A DNA stretch of 12,212 nt from Methanocella_A sp035319305 (GTDB lineage: Archaea > Halobacteriota > Methanocellia > Methanocellales > Methanocellaceae). The stretch covers positions 1-12,212 of the forward strand of contig DATHCY010000308.1 of the NCBI GenBank assembly GCA_035319305.1. The letters are read 5' to 3'. This document shows positions 7,152 to 12,212 of this stretch, piece by piece. The notes beneath the pieces were generated by a model. That model made no database searches, was not told the origin of the DNA, and saw only the letters and a list, made by a program, of their open reading frames with translations. The translations under genes were made by a program, and so were the position numbers. Each line of letters opens with the position of its first letter. Position 1 is the first letter of the stretch.

Positions 7152-7168
7152 TCACTTGCAGCAAGTGA
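7152..7168 (+). terminator. Hairpin after the YkgJ-like gene
   Basis: TCACTTG-CAG-CAAGTGA is a perfect 7-bp stem with a 3-nt loop, 35 nt after the stop at 7116. It may mark the 3' end of that transcript. No strong T run follows directly. Confidence 0.35.
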
Positions 7169-7192
7169 AATAGGCCTGCAGGGCCGGAAAAT

Positions 7193-7208
7193 CTTAAATA
7201 GTATAAAG
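7193..7208 (+). promoter_or_regulatory. TATA-like promoter of the tRNA-Ser gene
   Basis: CTTAAATAGTATAAAG lies 44-59 nt before the mature tRNA, which would give a 5' leader of about 20 nt removed by RNase P. A small hairpin, TGCATT-GTTTTA-AATGCA at 7223-7240, falls between the box and the tRNA. Confidence 0.5.
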
Positions 7209-7251
7209 GTAGATAAGGCGACTGCATTGTTTTAAATGCATCATATTGTCT

Positions 7252-7335
7252 GTCGCGGTATCCAAGCCTGGTATGGAGCAGGTTTGCTAAACCTGTGCTC
7301 GCAAGAGCTCCGGAGTTCAAATCTCCGCCGCGGCG
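7252..7335 (+). tRNA. tRNA-Ser(GCU)
   Basis: The full cloverleaf can be drawn by hand. The acceptor stem is GTCGCGG (7252-7258) with CCGCGGC (7328-7334), one G-U pair, and discriminator G at 7335. The D stem is TCC/GGA (7261-7263 and 7275-7277). The anticodon stem is CAGGT/ACCTG with loop TTGCTAA, anticodon GCT at 7286-7288. The long variable arm, GCTC-GCAA-GAGC (7297-7308), is diagnostic of a class II serine tRNA. The T arm is CGGAG-TTCAAAT-CTCCG (7311-7327). It decodes AGC and AGU. CCA is not encoded and must be added. No intron is seen. Confidence 0.96.
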
Positions 7336-7350
7336 CTTCTTTCTGTTTTT
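7336..7350 (+). terminator. T-rich terminator after the tRNA
   Basis: CTTCTTTCTGTTTTT directly follows the tRNA. It ends in T5, with further T clusters inside, which is the usual archaeal signal for releasing the polymerase. Confidence 0.65.
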
Positions 7351-7370
7351 GGGATCTAACAAAATTATAT

Positions 7371-7418
7371 GGTTTATTTGGTAGATCATGGTGGACCTGT
7401 GTAAATCGGTTTATTTGG
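7371..7418. repeat. 11-bp direct repeats
   Basis: GGTTTATTTGG occurs at 7371-7381 and again at 7408-7418, and a partial copy, GGTTTAGGTTG, follows at 7422-7432 where it runs into the 16-bp inverted repeat. The arrangement resembles protein-binding iterons but could be chance in an AT-rich stretch. Confidence 0.5.
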
Positions 7419-7426
7419 ACTGGTTT

Positions 7427-7502
7427 AGGTTGTTATAACCTGTTCCCTAGTAAATCCCAGAACAGCTTATACTTTCCCATTATGCGCAGGTTATAACAAC
7501 CT
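7427..7502. repeat. Perfect 16-bp inverted repeat
   Basis: AGGTTGTTATAACCTG (7427-7442) is the exact reverse complement of CAGGTTATAACAACCT (7487-7502), with 44 bp between. Each arm is itself nearly palindromic (GGTT-GTTAT-AACC and GGTT-ATAAC-AACC), so each could bind a dimer, or the whole could form a long stem in RNA or a cruciform in DNA. No gene lies inside. A small non-autonomous element or an operator pair are the main possibilities. Confidence 0.7.
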
Positions 7503-7620
7503 GTATCACATCCCGACACAAAACAACACATGGATCCTCCGGGTAGAAAGGCTGGTAGGAAGCGGTTAAAAGTTAAGTATTTACGGTCGGAGCGCATACG
7601 TGTATCATCACGTACGCATT

Positions 7621-7773
7621 ATGAGTGGTCTATTGTCCGGTGCTACGCACATGTACGCCGCACCGATCCCACCTAGATATTTGGAGGCCGATGTTTTCAC
7701 CCGTCTTGATGGATTAATTCATTCGGAGACCCTTGTTGAGCGCTTCCAATATAGTTTACCATATCATCTGTAG
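7621..7773 (+). CDS. Possible 50-residue ORF, doubtful
   Basis: A frame from ATG 7621 reads MSGLLSGATHMYAAPIPPRY, then about 30 more residues including LEADVFTRLDG and ending LPYHL, with TAG at 7771-7773. It contains balanced amino acids and no odd composition, and the frame is open back to 7570. There is no Shine-Dalgarno site. It overlaps the end of the minus-strand gene by ten bases and a competing frame over half its length. I do not recognise it. It may be a gene remnant. Confidence 0.2.
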   Translation: MSGLLSGATHMYAAPIPPRYLEADVFTRLDGLIHSETLVERFQYSLPYHL

Positions 7774-8254
7774 CTAAGATGTAATCCATTTGGGCCGTCT
7801 GCATTTCGGTGTTTTTGAAATGTCCTCATATTTGTTAGTGCATCATCAGCATATTGTTTTTCATCGCCAGTTAAGCTAGCTATGCTCGCTGAAAAATCTG
7901 ACGTCGCACTATTAAGTTCGTTCAACGCAGAATCCCAACTCCGGAAGTTGCTACGATCCGTTTCAAAGTTAGATTTCAACACATCAAGGGACGAAGATTG
8001 GCCTGAGACACTTTGATATGTATTTACATGATCGTTGTACAAGGTCATAGTCTGCGATTCTTCAGCAGTAAAATTTCTCTCTGATTCAATCCACTTGTTC
8101 CAACTTGTAACAGCCGTGTTTTTTTGCTGCACATTAGAAGCGCCAAGAATAAAAATCCCTAAGCCGATTATGATTACAACGCCTATTACAGCGATTATGG
8201 CTATAACCGCGGTCACACCTATTCCGCCTAACAATAAATTTTTTTGTCAACCAT
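7764..8254 (-). CDS. N-terminally membrane-anchored protein, interrupted by a frameshift at an A7 run
   Basis: The body of this gene (8234 down to 7764, 156 codons) encodes one very hydrophobic N-terminal helix (GGIGVTAVIAIIAVIGVV and onward, about 30 residues). It is followed by about 115 hydrophilic residues rich in Ser, Asn and Thr with conserved-looking Trp (TSWNKWI, FRSWDSALNEL), probably helical and outside the cell. Its only in-frame start is a TTG. Just upstream, an ATG at 8254 lies 26 nt after a TATA-like box and reads MVDKK before running into TAG. Moving back one base on the seven A residues (T7 at 8239-8245 on the plus strand) joins it as MVDKKNLLLGGIG, giving a natural 163-residue protein. 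The gene is therefore either shifted by a homopolymer error or mutation, or expressed by -1 slippage. Function is unknown. Confidence 0.65.
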
Positions 8255-8276
8255 AGCTTATCGTGGACGACAACAC

Positions 8277-8284
8277 CTATAGCC
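8277..8284 (-). promoter_or_regulatory. Candidate TATA box for the minus-strand membrane protein
   Basis: GGCTATAG on the minus strand is centred 26-27 nt upstream of the ATG at 8254, the same spacing as the leaderless plus-strand genes. It supports 8254 as the real start. Confidence 0.45.
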
Positions 8285-8348
8285 TCAAATATTTTCTGAT
8301 TTAAATAAAGCTACGGATTGATCATAAATCGCCTACTGTAGGACCGCA

Positions 8349-8413
8349 AGTATAGTGTCATGAAACCGAGCTTGTAACCAACTTTCCTCTATGATTTCTC
8401 TTTACACTATACT
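8349..8413. repeat. 10-bp inverted repeat between the two minus-strand genes
   Basis: AGTATAGTGT (8349-8358) is the exact reverse complement of ACACTATACT (8404-8413), separated by 45 bp. An 11-bp palindrome, CCTAC-T-GTAGG, lies just left of it at 8332-8342. They sit downstream of the secreted-protein gene and upstream of the membrane-protein gene, so they could be a 3' structure or an operator. Confidence 0.4.
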
Positions 8414-8448
8414 GGGAAATACTGGGTTATTCGCTCCTATTAATGGTT

Positions 8449-9021
8449 TTAGATCGTGCCGGTTGAGGTTACCGTTCCCCCAAATTCCGTCACCCTGCTC
8501 TGGACACCCCCGACCTGACCGCCGAATGAATCCACATTGTCAATGCGCCCAGCACCAAAGTTCACCTCTACAATCGCGTTACTAAAGAGGTTAGGACCGT
8601 TCTGACTGCTGGACCCGACAATGCCGGGAATTGTAGACGTCTCTACAAGCGCATTGCTAAACAGATTGGGGGTGATCTGGCCGAGGGACTGGACCGCGGC
8701 GGGGAACGCTCCCGACCTACCGAACATATTGGGGGTGATCTGGCCAAATGACTGGGCCGAGGGCACTGATCCTCCTGTCGCTACTCCGAAGCTATTCACG
8801 TGGGCTCCTATCCGGCCCAGGTTGGTGGCGGTGCCCGGCACTGCGTTCGCCTGACTGACGACATTACCGATAGTGCCTACGCTCGATGCATGTGTGGATG
8901 AATGCCCCACACTCGAAGTAGCTGTACTGCTCACGCTCTTAGCGCTCACAGTACCAGCAACCATAAATATACTGACCGCCAGGACCAGTAATGCGACCGC
9001 TGTTATACGAATAGTACTCAT
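8449..9021 (-). CDS. Secreted low-complexity repeat protein
   Basis: I do not recognise a family for this 190-residue protein. It begins with a clear signal peptide: MSTIRITAVALLVLAVSIFM with a likely cleavage after VSA at residue 27. The mature part is rich in Ser, Gly, Val, Asn and Thr, lacks cysteine, and has loose internal repeats: SFGQITPNMF, SLGQITPNLFSNALVE and NGPNLFSNAIVE. At DNA level, ATTGGGGGTGATCTGGCC recurs exactly at 8665-8682 and 8728-8745 (63 bp, 21 codons apart). No C-terminal anchor is visible, so it is probably released or bound to the cell surface. The start is supported by GGAGTGA on the minus strand (about 9029-9035), seven bases before the ATG. A cell-envelope or adhesive role is possible. 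Confidence 0.75.
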   Translation of the reverse strand: MSTIRITAVALLVLAVSIFMVAGTVSAKSVSSTATSSVGHSSTHASSVGTIGNVVSQANAVPGTATNLGRIGAHVNSFGVATGGSVPSAQSFGQITPNMFGRSGAFPAAVQSLGQITPNLFSNALVETSTIPGIVGSSSQNGPNLFSNAIVEVNFGAGRIDNVDSFGGQVGGVQSRVTEFGGTVTSTGTI

Positions 9022-9431
9022 GTTTCTGTCACTCCGTAACGTGCATCATAAGTCTTTAGCATAACCCATGCCATGCAAATCTACGAGCCTGCATACACCG
9101 GAGCGTTTCATCGCCAGAAATTGCAGAGTAAAAGACTTGAAAGTCCAGTATTTGCCCGACGAAGTCCGCTGAAACTGGTTGATTCTATGGGGTAAAACCA
9201 TGGGGATACTGATAATGGTTCACGCTTTTGTTATGAGAAAGACAATAACAGCTTAATCGCCCACTATATAAGCCATCATCAATATTCAACACAGCACCAT
9301 CTAAATCAAGAGTGGCAATGTAAATTGAAATGTTCCGGGCAGTCCAGCACAGTATATAGTTACGGTTAAATATCAATCAGATCATAGGGTGATATAAAGT
9401 TGTCCAGACGACCGATATAGGAGGGCTGGTG
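9022..9431. other. Divergent intergenic region
   Basis: This separates the minus-strand secreted-protein gene from the plus-strand membrane genes. No reliable gene is seen. Short overlapping frames near 9068-9195 (34 and 40 codons, in different phases) have no ribosome site, and a 63-codon minus-strand frame at 9185-9376 has no recognisable content. A weak hairpin, TGTTAT/ATAACA, lies at about 9230-9251. TATA-like boxes at 9350-9357 (AGTATATA) and 9391-9399 (GATATAAAG) precede the small membrane-protein gene; the first would leave a leader that includes its ribosome site. Confidence 0.5.
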
Positions 9432-9650
9432 ATGGCCTCGTTTCTCAAGACTTTCAACGCATATGCGACGCCGTTCATATTTATCATATGGGTGGTATGT
9501 GGAATTGTACTCGTACTCCAGTATAAGGGCATGCTACCTTGGTTCGAAGGGTGGCAGGAGCAGCTGATCCTGATCGTCACATTTGTGCCCCCTATACTAT
9601 TATCGCTTTACGCTGTCGCTCAAATCGTGAAGAAAGCCACGAGAACATAG
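9432..9650 (+). CDS. Small two-helix membrane protein
   Basis: This 72-residue protein has two transmembrane segments, about residues 13-30 (FIFIIWVVCGIVLVLQY) and 44-66 (LILIVTFVPPILLSLYAVAQIV), joined by a short loop with three aromatic residues (LPWFEGW). The tail KKATRT is basic, suggesting that both ends face the cytoplasm. The ATG at 9432 is well placed six bases after a near-perfect ribosome site (AGGAGGG, 9419-9425). A GTG one codon earlier is less likely. It lies 52 nt before the DUF998 gene, in the same direction, so co-transcription is possible, although TATA-like strings (9669-9683) lie in the gap. The function is unknown. Confidence 0.75.
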   Translation: MASFLKTFNAYATPFIFIIWVVCGIVLVLQYKGMLPWFEGWQEQLILIVTFVPPILLSLYAVAQIVKKATRT

Positions 9651-9702
9651 TTGGTACCCGATGGTCGGTATATACTATCTATATGCCGGATGAGGCGATA
9701 TC

Positions 9703-10314
9703 GTGAAGTCAGGAAGCTTTCGTCTGCCGGTCAGCAGTATCAGTGCATTACTGGCGATTATCTTTTTCTGTATGCTGGTGCTGGTTGCATCCGTGCGCTA
9801 TTCGGGGCCGTATTCGCCGCTGGGAAACTTCATTAGTGATTTGGGAAATTCGGGGCTCAATCCGGCCGGGGCTAAGGTCTTCGACGGCGCTTGTGTGATC
9901 TCGGGTGCCTTTACGATCTTGTTCTTCGCGGGGTTAAACCAGTGGCGTCTGGACGATCAGTGGAAGCTGACGGTGGCGCGCCTGATTGGGGTGTTCTCCG
10001 GCGCCGCCCTGATGCTGGTCGGCGCGTTCTCTGAGGATTACGGCAAGCTGCACTCGATCATTGCCTCATTCTTCTTTATATCGCTGATAATAGCTATCAT
10101 CTCTACCGACTTGGTGCTGCGGAGGCACCGATCCTTCCTGCGGCTGATCGGGTATTATGGCGTCGTGGTTGGCCTGTTCAGCGCGACCTACATCGGGTCC
10201 TATCTCATGGGCACGCCGATCATCATTGCTGAATGGATCACTGTGCTGGGCGCTCTGGGATGGATGGGGCTGCTGGCCTGGAACATGCTCAGGCTGCCGG
10301 GAGCATCTTCTTAG
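9703..10314 (+). CDS. DUF998 family membrane protein
   Basis: This 203-residue integral membrane protein has six predicted helices. It matches the DUF998 pattern in the loop after helix 1: YSPLGNFISDLGNSGLNPAG (about residues 37-56), where the SDLG and Asn-Pro are typical. A second typical site is the polar stretch EDYGKLHSIIA before helix 4, with a histidine at a membrane edge. The family's biochemical role is unknown; these residues suggest a ligand or ion site in the membrane. The start is GTG at 9703, seven bases after GATGAGG (9689-9695). It ends two bases before the stop of the convergent catalase gene, with no room for a terminator between them, so transcripts probably overlap. Confidence 0.85.
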   Translation: MKSGSFRLPVSSISALLAIIFFCMLVLVASVRYSGPYSPLGNFISDLGNSGLNPAGAKVFDGACVISGAFTILFFAGLNQWRLDDQWKLTVARLIGVFSGAALMLVGAFSEDYGKLHSIIASFFFISLIIAIISTDLVLRRHRSFLRLIGYYGVVVGLFSATYIGSYLMGTPIIIAEWITVLGALGWMGLLAWNMLRLPGASS

Positions 10315-10316
10315 GA

Positions 10317-12212
10317 TCATGCAGACGTCTGATCGGTCTTCTCCCGTTCCCAGAACCGGTGTCTGGATATTGCCTTGATGAACTCGGCTCCGAAACTGGC
10401 GAGGTTTTTTGGACCGCGGGCGGTGAGGACGCCTTTATCGGCAGTTTCGACCTTTTGCCCTGTGCCAGTCAGGGCCACGCCGCGGATGCCCGCGGTTTCT
10501 AGCAATCCCACTCCATCTCCGGTGGCTGCGATTGGCTTGCAGTGTTTGAAGGCTTCGCTCACGAAGTGCAGGGCGTCGCTGTTGGACCTGAGCTTCTCGA
10601 CACTCTTCGCGCCTCCCGGTATATAGACCCCGTCGTAGACCACGGAGGCGGCTGTCAGGAGGCTTTTGTCGACCATGATCTGTCTGCCTTCGGCCGTCTT
10701 GATCCTGCCCAGGTCGGTGGAGATGACCTCGCCCATGGCTCCTGCGGAGGCCAGGCTGTCCTGAATGGCCTTCAGCTCGGTGCCGATGACACCCTCGCAG
10801 GCCAGGATCGCGATCATCCGGGATCTGGCGCTCTCCTTCCTGGTGTTGGCCTGGCTGAGGGCCGGGGACTGCTTCGCGCCGCGCTGTTTCTGAGGTTTAA
10901 TGGTGGGAGATGGAGCGATTCCTATGCCGTTCCCGATGCGCTTTGCCAGAGTCGGATCGACTTGGGCGAACATGTCGACCACTTTCTGCCGCACGGTTGT
11001 ATCTCCGACCTTGCCAAGCTCGAACCGGAAAGCCCTGACGATATGATCTTTCTCGTAGTCAGACATGCTGTTCCAGAACAGCGTGGCCTGGCTGAAGTAG
11101 TCCCGGAAGCTTTCGCTCCGCTCTCGCACTTTGCGGCCGTCCATCTTCTCCCCATAGCTGACGAAGCCCTTTTTCCCGGCTTCCGCGGGAAACCCGTCCT
11201 CTAGCCCGTTGGGAGTATATGACACTTTGCCCCGGTTGATAGTCTGGCGCATATGGCCGTCCCGCTGGTTGTTGTGGATGGGCACGATCGGCCGATTTAT
11301 CGGTATCTCGTGAAAGTTGGGGCCGCCGAGCCGGATCAGCTGGGTATCGATGTACGAGAAGAGCCGGCCCTGAAGTAGCGGGTCGTTGCTGAAGTCGATG
11401 CCTGGCACAATGTTGCCGGGGCAGAAAGCCGCCTGCTCGGTCTCCGCGAAGAAATTGTCAGGGTTTTTGTTCAATACCATTCTGCCGATGATCCTGACGG
11501 GCACCTGCTCTTCTGGCCAGATCTTGGTGGGATCCAGGATGTCGAACTCGAAATTGAACTCTTCTTTCTCCTCGATCATCTGCACGCCCAGTTCGTATTC
11601 CGGGTAGTTGCCGTCCTCGATGGCCTGCCAGAGGCTTCGCCGGTTGAAGTCTGGGTCCTTCCCGGCGATCTTCTGGGCCTCGTCCCAGGATAGCGAGTGG
11701 ATTCCTAGCGCGGGCTTCCAGTGGAACTTGACAAACCGTGCATTTCCCTTCGCGTTGACAAACCTGAAGGTGTTCACCCCGAAACCTTCCATCATGCTGA
11801 AGCTCCGGGGAATCGCTCGGTCGGACATGGCCCACATGACCATGTGGGCGGTCTCCGGAGTGCTGGCGACGAAGTCCCAGAAGGTATCATGGGCAGTGGC
11901 GGCTTGGGGCATCTCGCTGTCGGGTTCCGGCTTGACCGCGTGGATCAGGTCAGGGAAGTTGATTGCGTCTTGGATGAAGAAAACTGGGATATTATTTCCG
12001 ACCAGGTCGTAGTTGCCTTCGTCGGTGTAGAACTTGACGGCGAAGCCTCGGGCGTCTCGGACAGTGTCTGCGGAGCCTCTGGATCCGGCGACTGTGGAGA
12101 ACCGGACGAACACGGGCGTTCGCTTCCCGGCCTTCGAGAGAAAGCTGGCCGAGGTATATTTGGCCATGGACTCGTAGGCTTCGAAATAGCCGTGAGCTCC
12201 GGAACCTCGGGC
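10317..12212 (-). CDS. katE: Large-subunit (clade 2) heme catalase, N-terminus outside the window
   Basis: The enzyme disproportionates hydrogen peroxide to water and oxygen in the cytoplasm. 631 residues are visible; the frame is open at the window edge, starting within ARGSGAHGYFE. In this family the catalytic His directly precedes that ARG, so it lies just outside. The distal Asn is in LVGNNIPVFF, and the heme-ligating Tyr is in GRLFSYIDTQ (codon 11352-11354). After the barrel and helical domain a linker (about KPQKQRGAKQSPALSQ) leads to a C-terminal flavodoxin/DJ-1-like domain (from about SRMIAILACEG), which marks the large-subunit HPII type. Residue 23 before the Tyr is Cys (codon 11421-11423, AAFCPGN) where E. 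coli HPII has His392. An internal ATG at 12167 is not the real start. Catalase suits an aerotolerant methanogen. The symbol katE is by similarity to HPII. Confidence 0.95.
   Translation of the reverse strand, partial: ARGSGAHGYFEAYESMAKYTSASFLSKAGKRTPVFVRFSTVAGSRGSADTVRDARGFAVKFYTDEGNYDLVGNNIPVFFIQDAINFPDLIHAVKPEPDSEMPQAATAHDTFWDFVASTPETAHMVMWAMSDRAIPRSFSMMEGFGVNTFRFVNAKGNARFVKFHWKPALGIHSLSWDEAQKIAGKDPDFNRRSLWQAIEDGNYPEYELGVQMIEEKEEFNFEFDILDPTKIWPEEQVPVRIIGRMVLNKNPDNFFAETEQAAFCPGNIVPGIDFSNDPLLQGRLFSYIDTQLIRLGGPNFHEIPINRPIVPIHNNQRDGHMRQTINRGKVSYTPNGLEDGFPAEAGKKGFVSYGEKMDGRKVRERSESFRDYFSQATLFWNSMSDYEKDHIVRAFRFELGKVGDTTVRQKVVDMFAQVDPTLAKRIGNGIGIAPSPTIKPQKQRGAKQSPALSQANTRKESARSRMIAILACEGVIGTELKAIQDSLASAGAMGEVISTDLGRIKTAEGRQIMVDKSLLTAASVVYDGVYIPGGAKSVEKLRSNSDALHFVSEAFKHCKPIAATGDGVGLLETAGIRGVALTGTGQKVETADKGVLTARGPKNLASFGAEFIKAISRHRFWEREKTDQTSA

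Larger units (their letters stand above)
7351..7763. other. Gene-poor stretch between tRNA-Ser and the minus-strand genes
   Basis: No confident gene is present. It contains 11-bp direct repeats, a 16-bp inverted repeat (separate entries) and two hairpins: GCATACGTG-TATCAT-CACGTACGC (7594-7617, one mismatch) and CGGTGC/GCACCG (7638-7643 and 7660-7665). Two overlapping short frames are open in different phases: a very basic 48-codon frame at 7530-7676 (MDPPGRKAGRKRLK at its start) and a 50-codon frame at 7621-7773. Neither has a ribosome site. The stretch may hold a non-coding RNA or remains of an element inserted beside the tRNA. Confidence 0.45.

Noticed and set aside
7311..7335. Possible attachment-site duplication of the tRNA 3' end
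   Set aside because: I found no second copy of the tRNA 3' end elsewhere in the window and no integrase gene, so an integrated element is not shown.
7371..7502. Replication origin or CRISPR-like array
   Set aside because: Only two full direct repeats with unequal content between them, no origin recognition box and no Orc1/Cdc6 or cas gene nearby.
7530..7676. Very basic 48-codon frame
   Set aside because: No ribosome site or recognised family, and it overlaps a competing frame and two hairpins. It is mentioned only as part of the gene-poor stretch.
9185..9376. Minus-strand 63-codon frame
   Set aside because: Mixed composition, no ribosome site, no recognised motif, and it lies in a likely promoter region.
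10542..11204. 220-codon plus-strand frame opposite the catalase
   Set aside because: It is a long antisense shadow caused by GC-rich codons of a well-conserved gene.

Overview
The window looks like chromosome of a mesophilic euryarchaeal methanogen, most likely Methanocella or a close relative. This is inferred, not proven. The grounds are: BRE/TATA-like boxes about 26 nt before several start codons that lack a ribosome binding site (leaderless transcripts); a serine tRNA without encoded CCA; poly-T termination; Shine-Dalgarno sites of the GGTGA/GGAGG kind on other genes; and archaeal-type families (DUF998, YkgJ-like cysteine protein, SprT-like protein with zinc ribbons) beside a large-subunit catalase. 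Most genes are single transcription units. Base composition shifts from AT-rich intergenic stretches to GC-richer genes.

Layout, left to right. Positions 1-325 are AT-rich and non-coding, with several dyads. Next come two closely related major facilitator transporters (326-1570 and 2244-3527) flanking a GNAT acetyltransferase (1647-2150). Then follow a TIM-barrel protein that keeps the full endonuclease IV metal-ligand pattern (3681-4433), an SprT-like zinc protein with two zinc ribbons behind a structured 5' leader (4629-5309), and an 83-residue helical protein (5489-5740). Convergent with the latter is a mini-ferredoxin gene on the minus strand (5783-5957) that seems to carry a one-base frameshift. 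A YkgJ-like cysteine-cluster protein (6136-7116) and tRNA-Ser(GCU) (7252-7335) follow.

Downstream of the tRNA is about 430 bp with no confident gene. It holds direct repeats, a perfect 16-bp inverted repeat and hairpins. On the minus strand are a membrane-anchored protein whose start codon is separated from its body by a frameshift at an A7 run (7764-8254) and a secreted repeat protein (8449-9021). On the plus strand are a 72-residue two-helix membrane protein (9432-9650) and a DUF998 membrane protein (9703-10314). The window ends inside a clade 2 catalase gene on the minus strand (10317-12212, N-terminus missing).

Functional themes are modest: small-molecule efflux plus acetylation on the left, and oxygen defence (catalase) on the right. 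I see no CRISPR array, intact transposase, integrase or clear multi-gene defence system. The points most worth a second look are the cysteine that replaces the HPII His in the catalase (predicted Cys-Tyr crosslink), the A7 frameshift, the mini-ferredoxin frameshift, the structured SprT leader, and the repeat cluster next to the tRNA.
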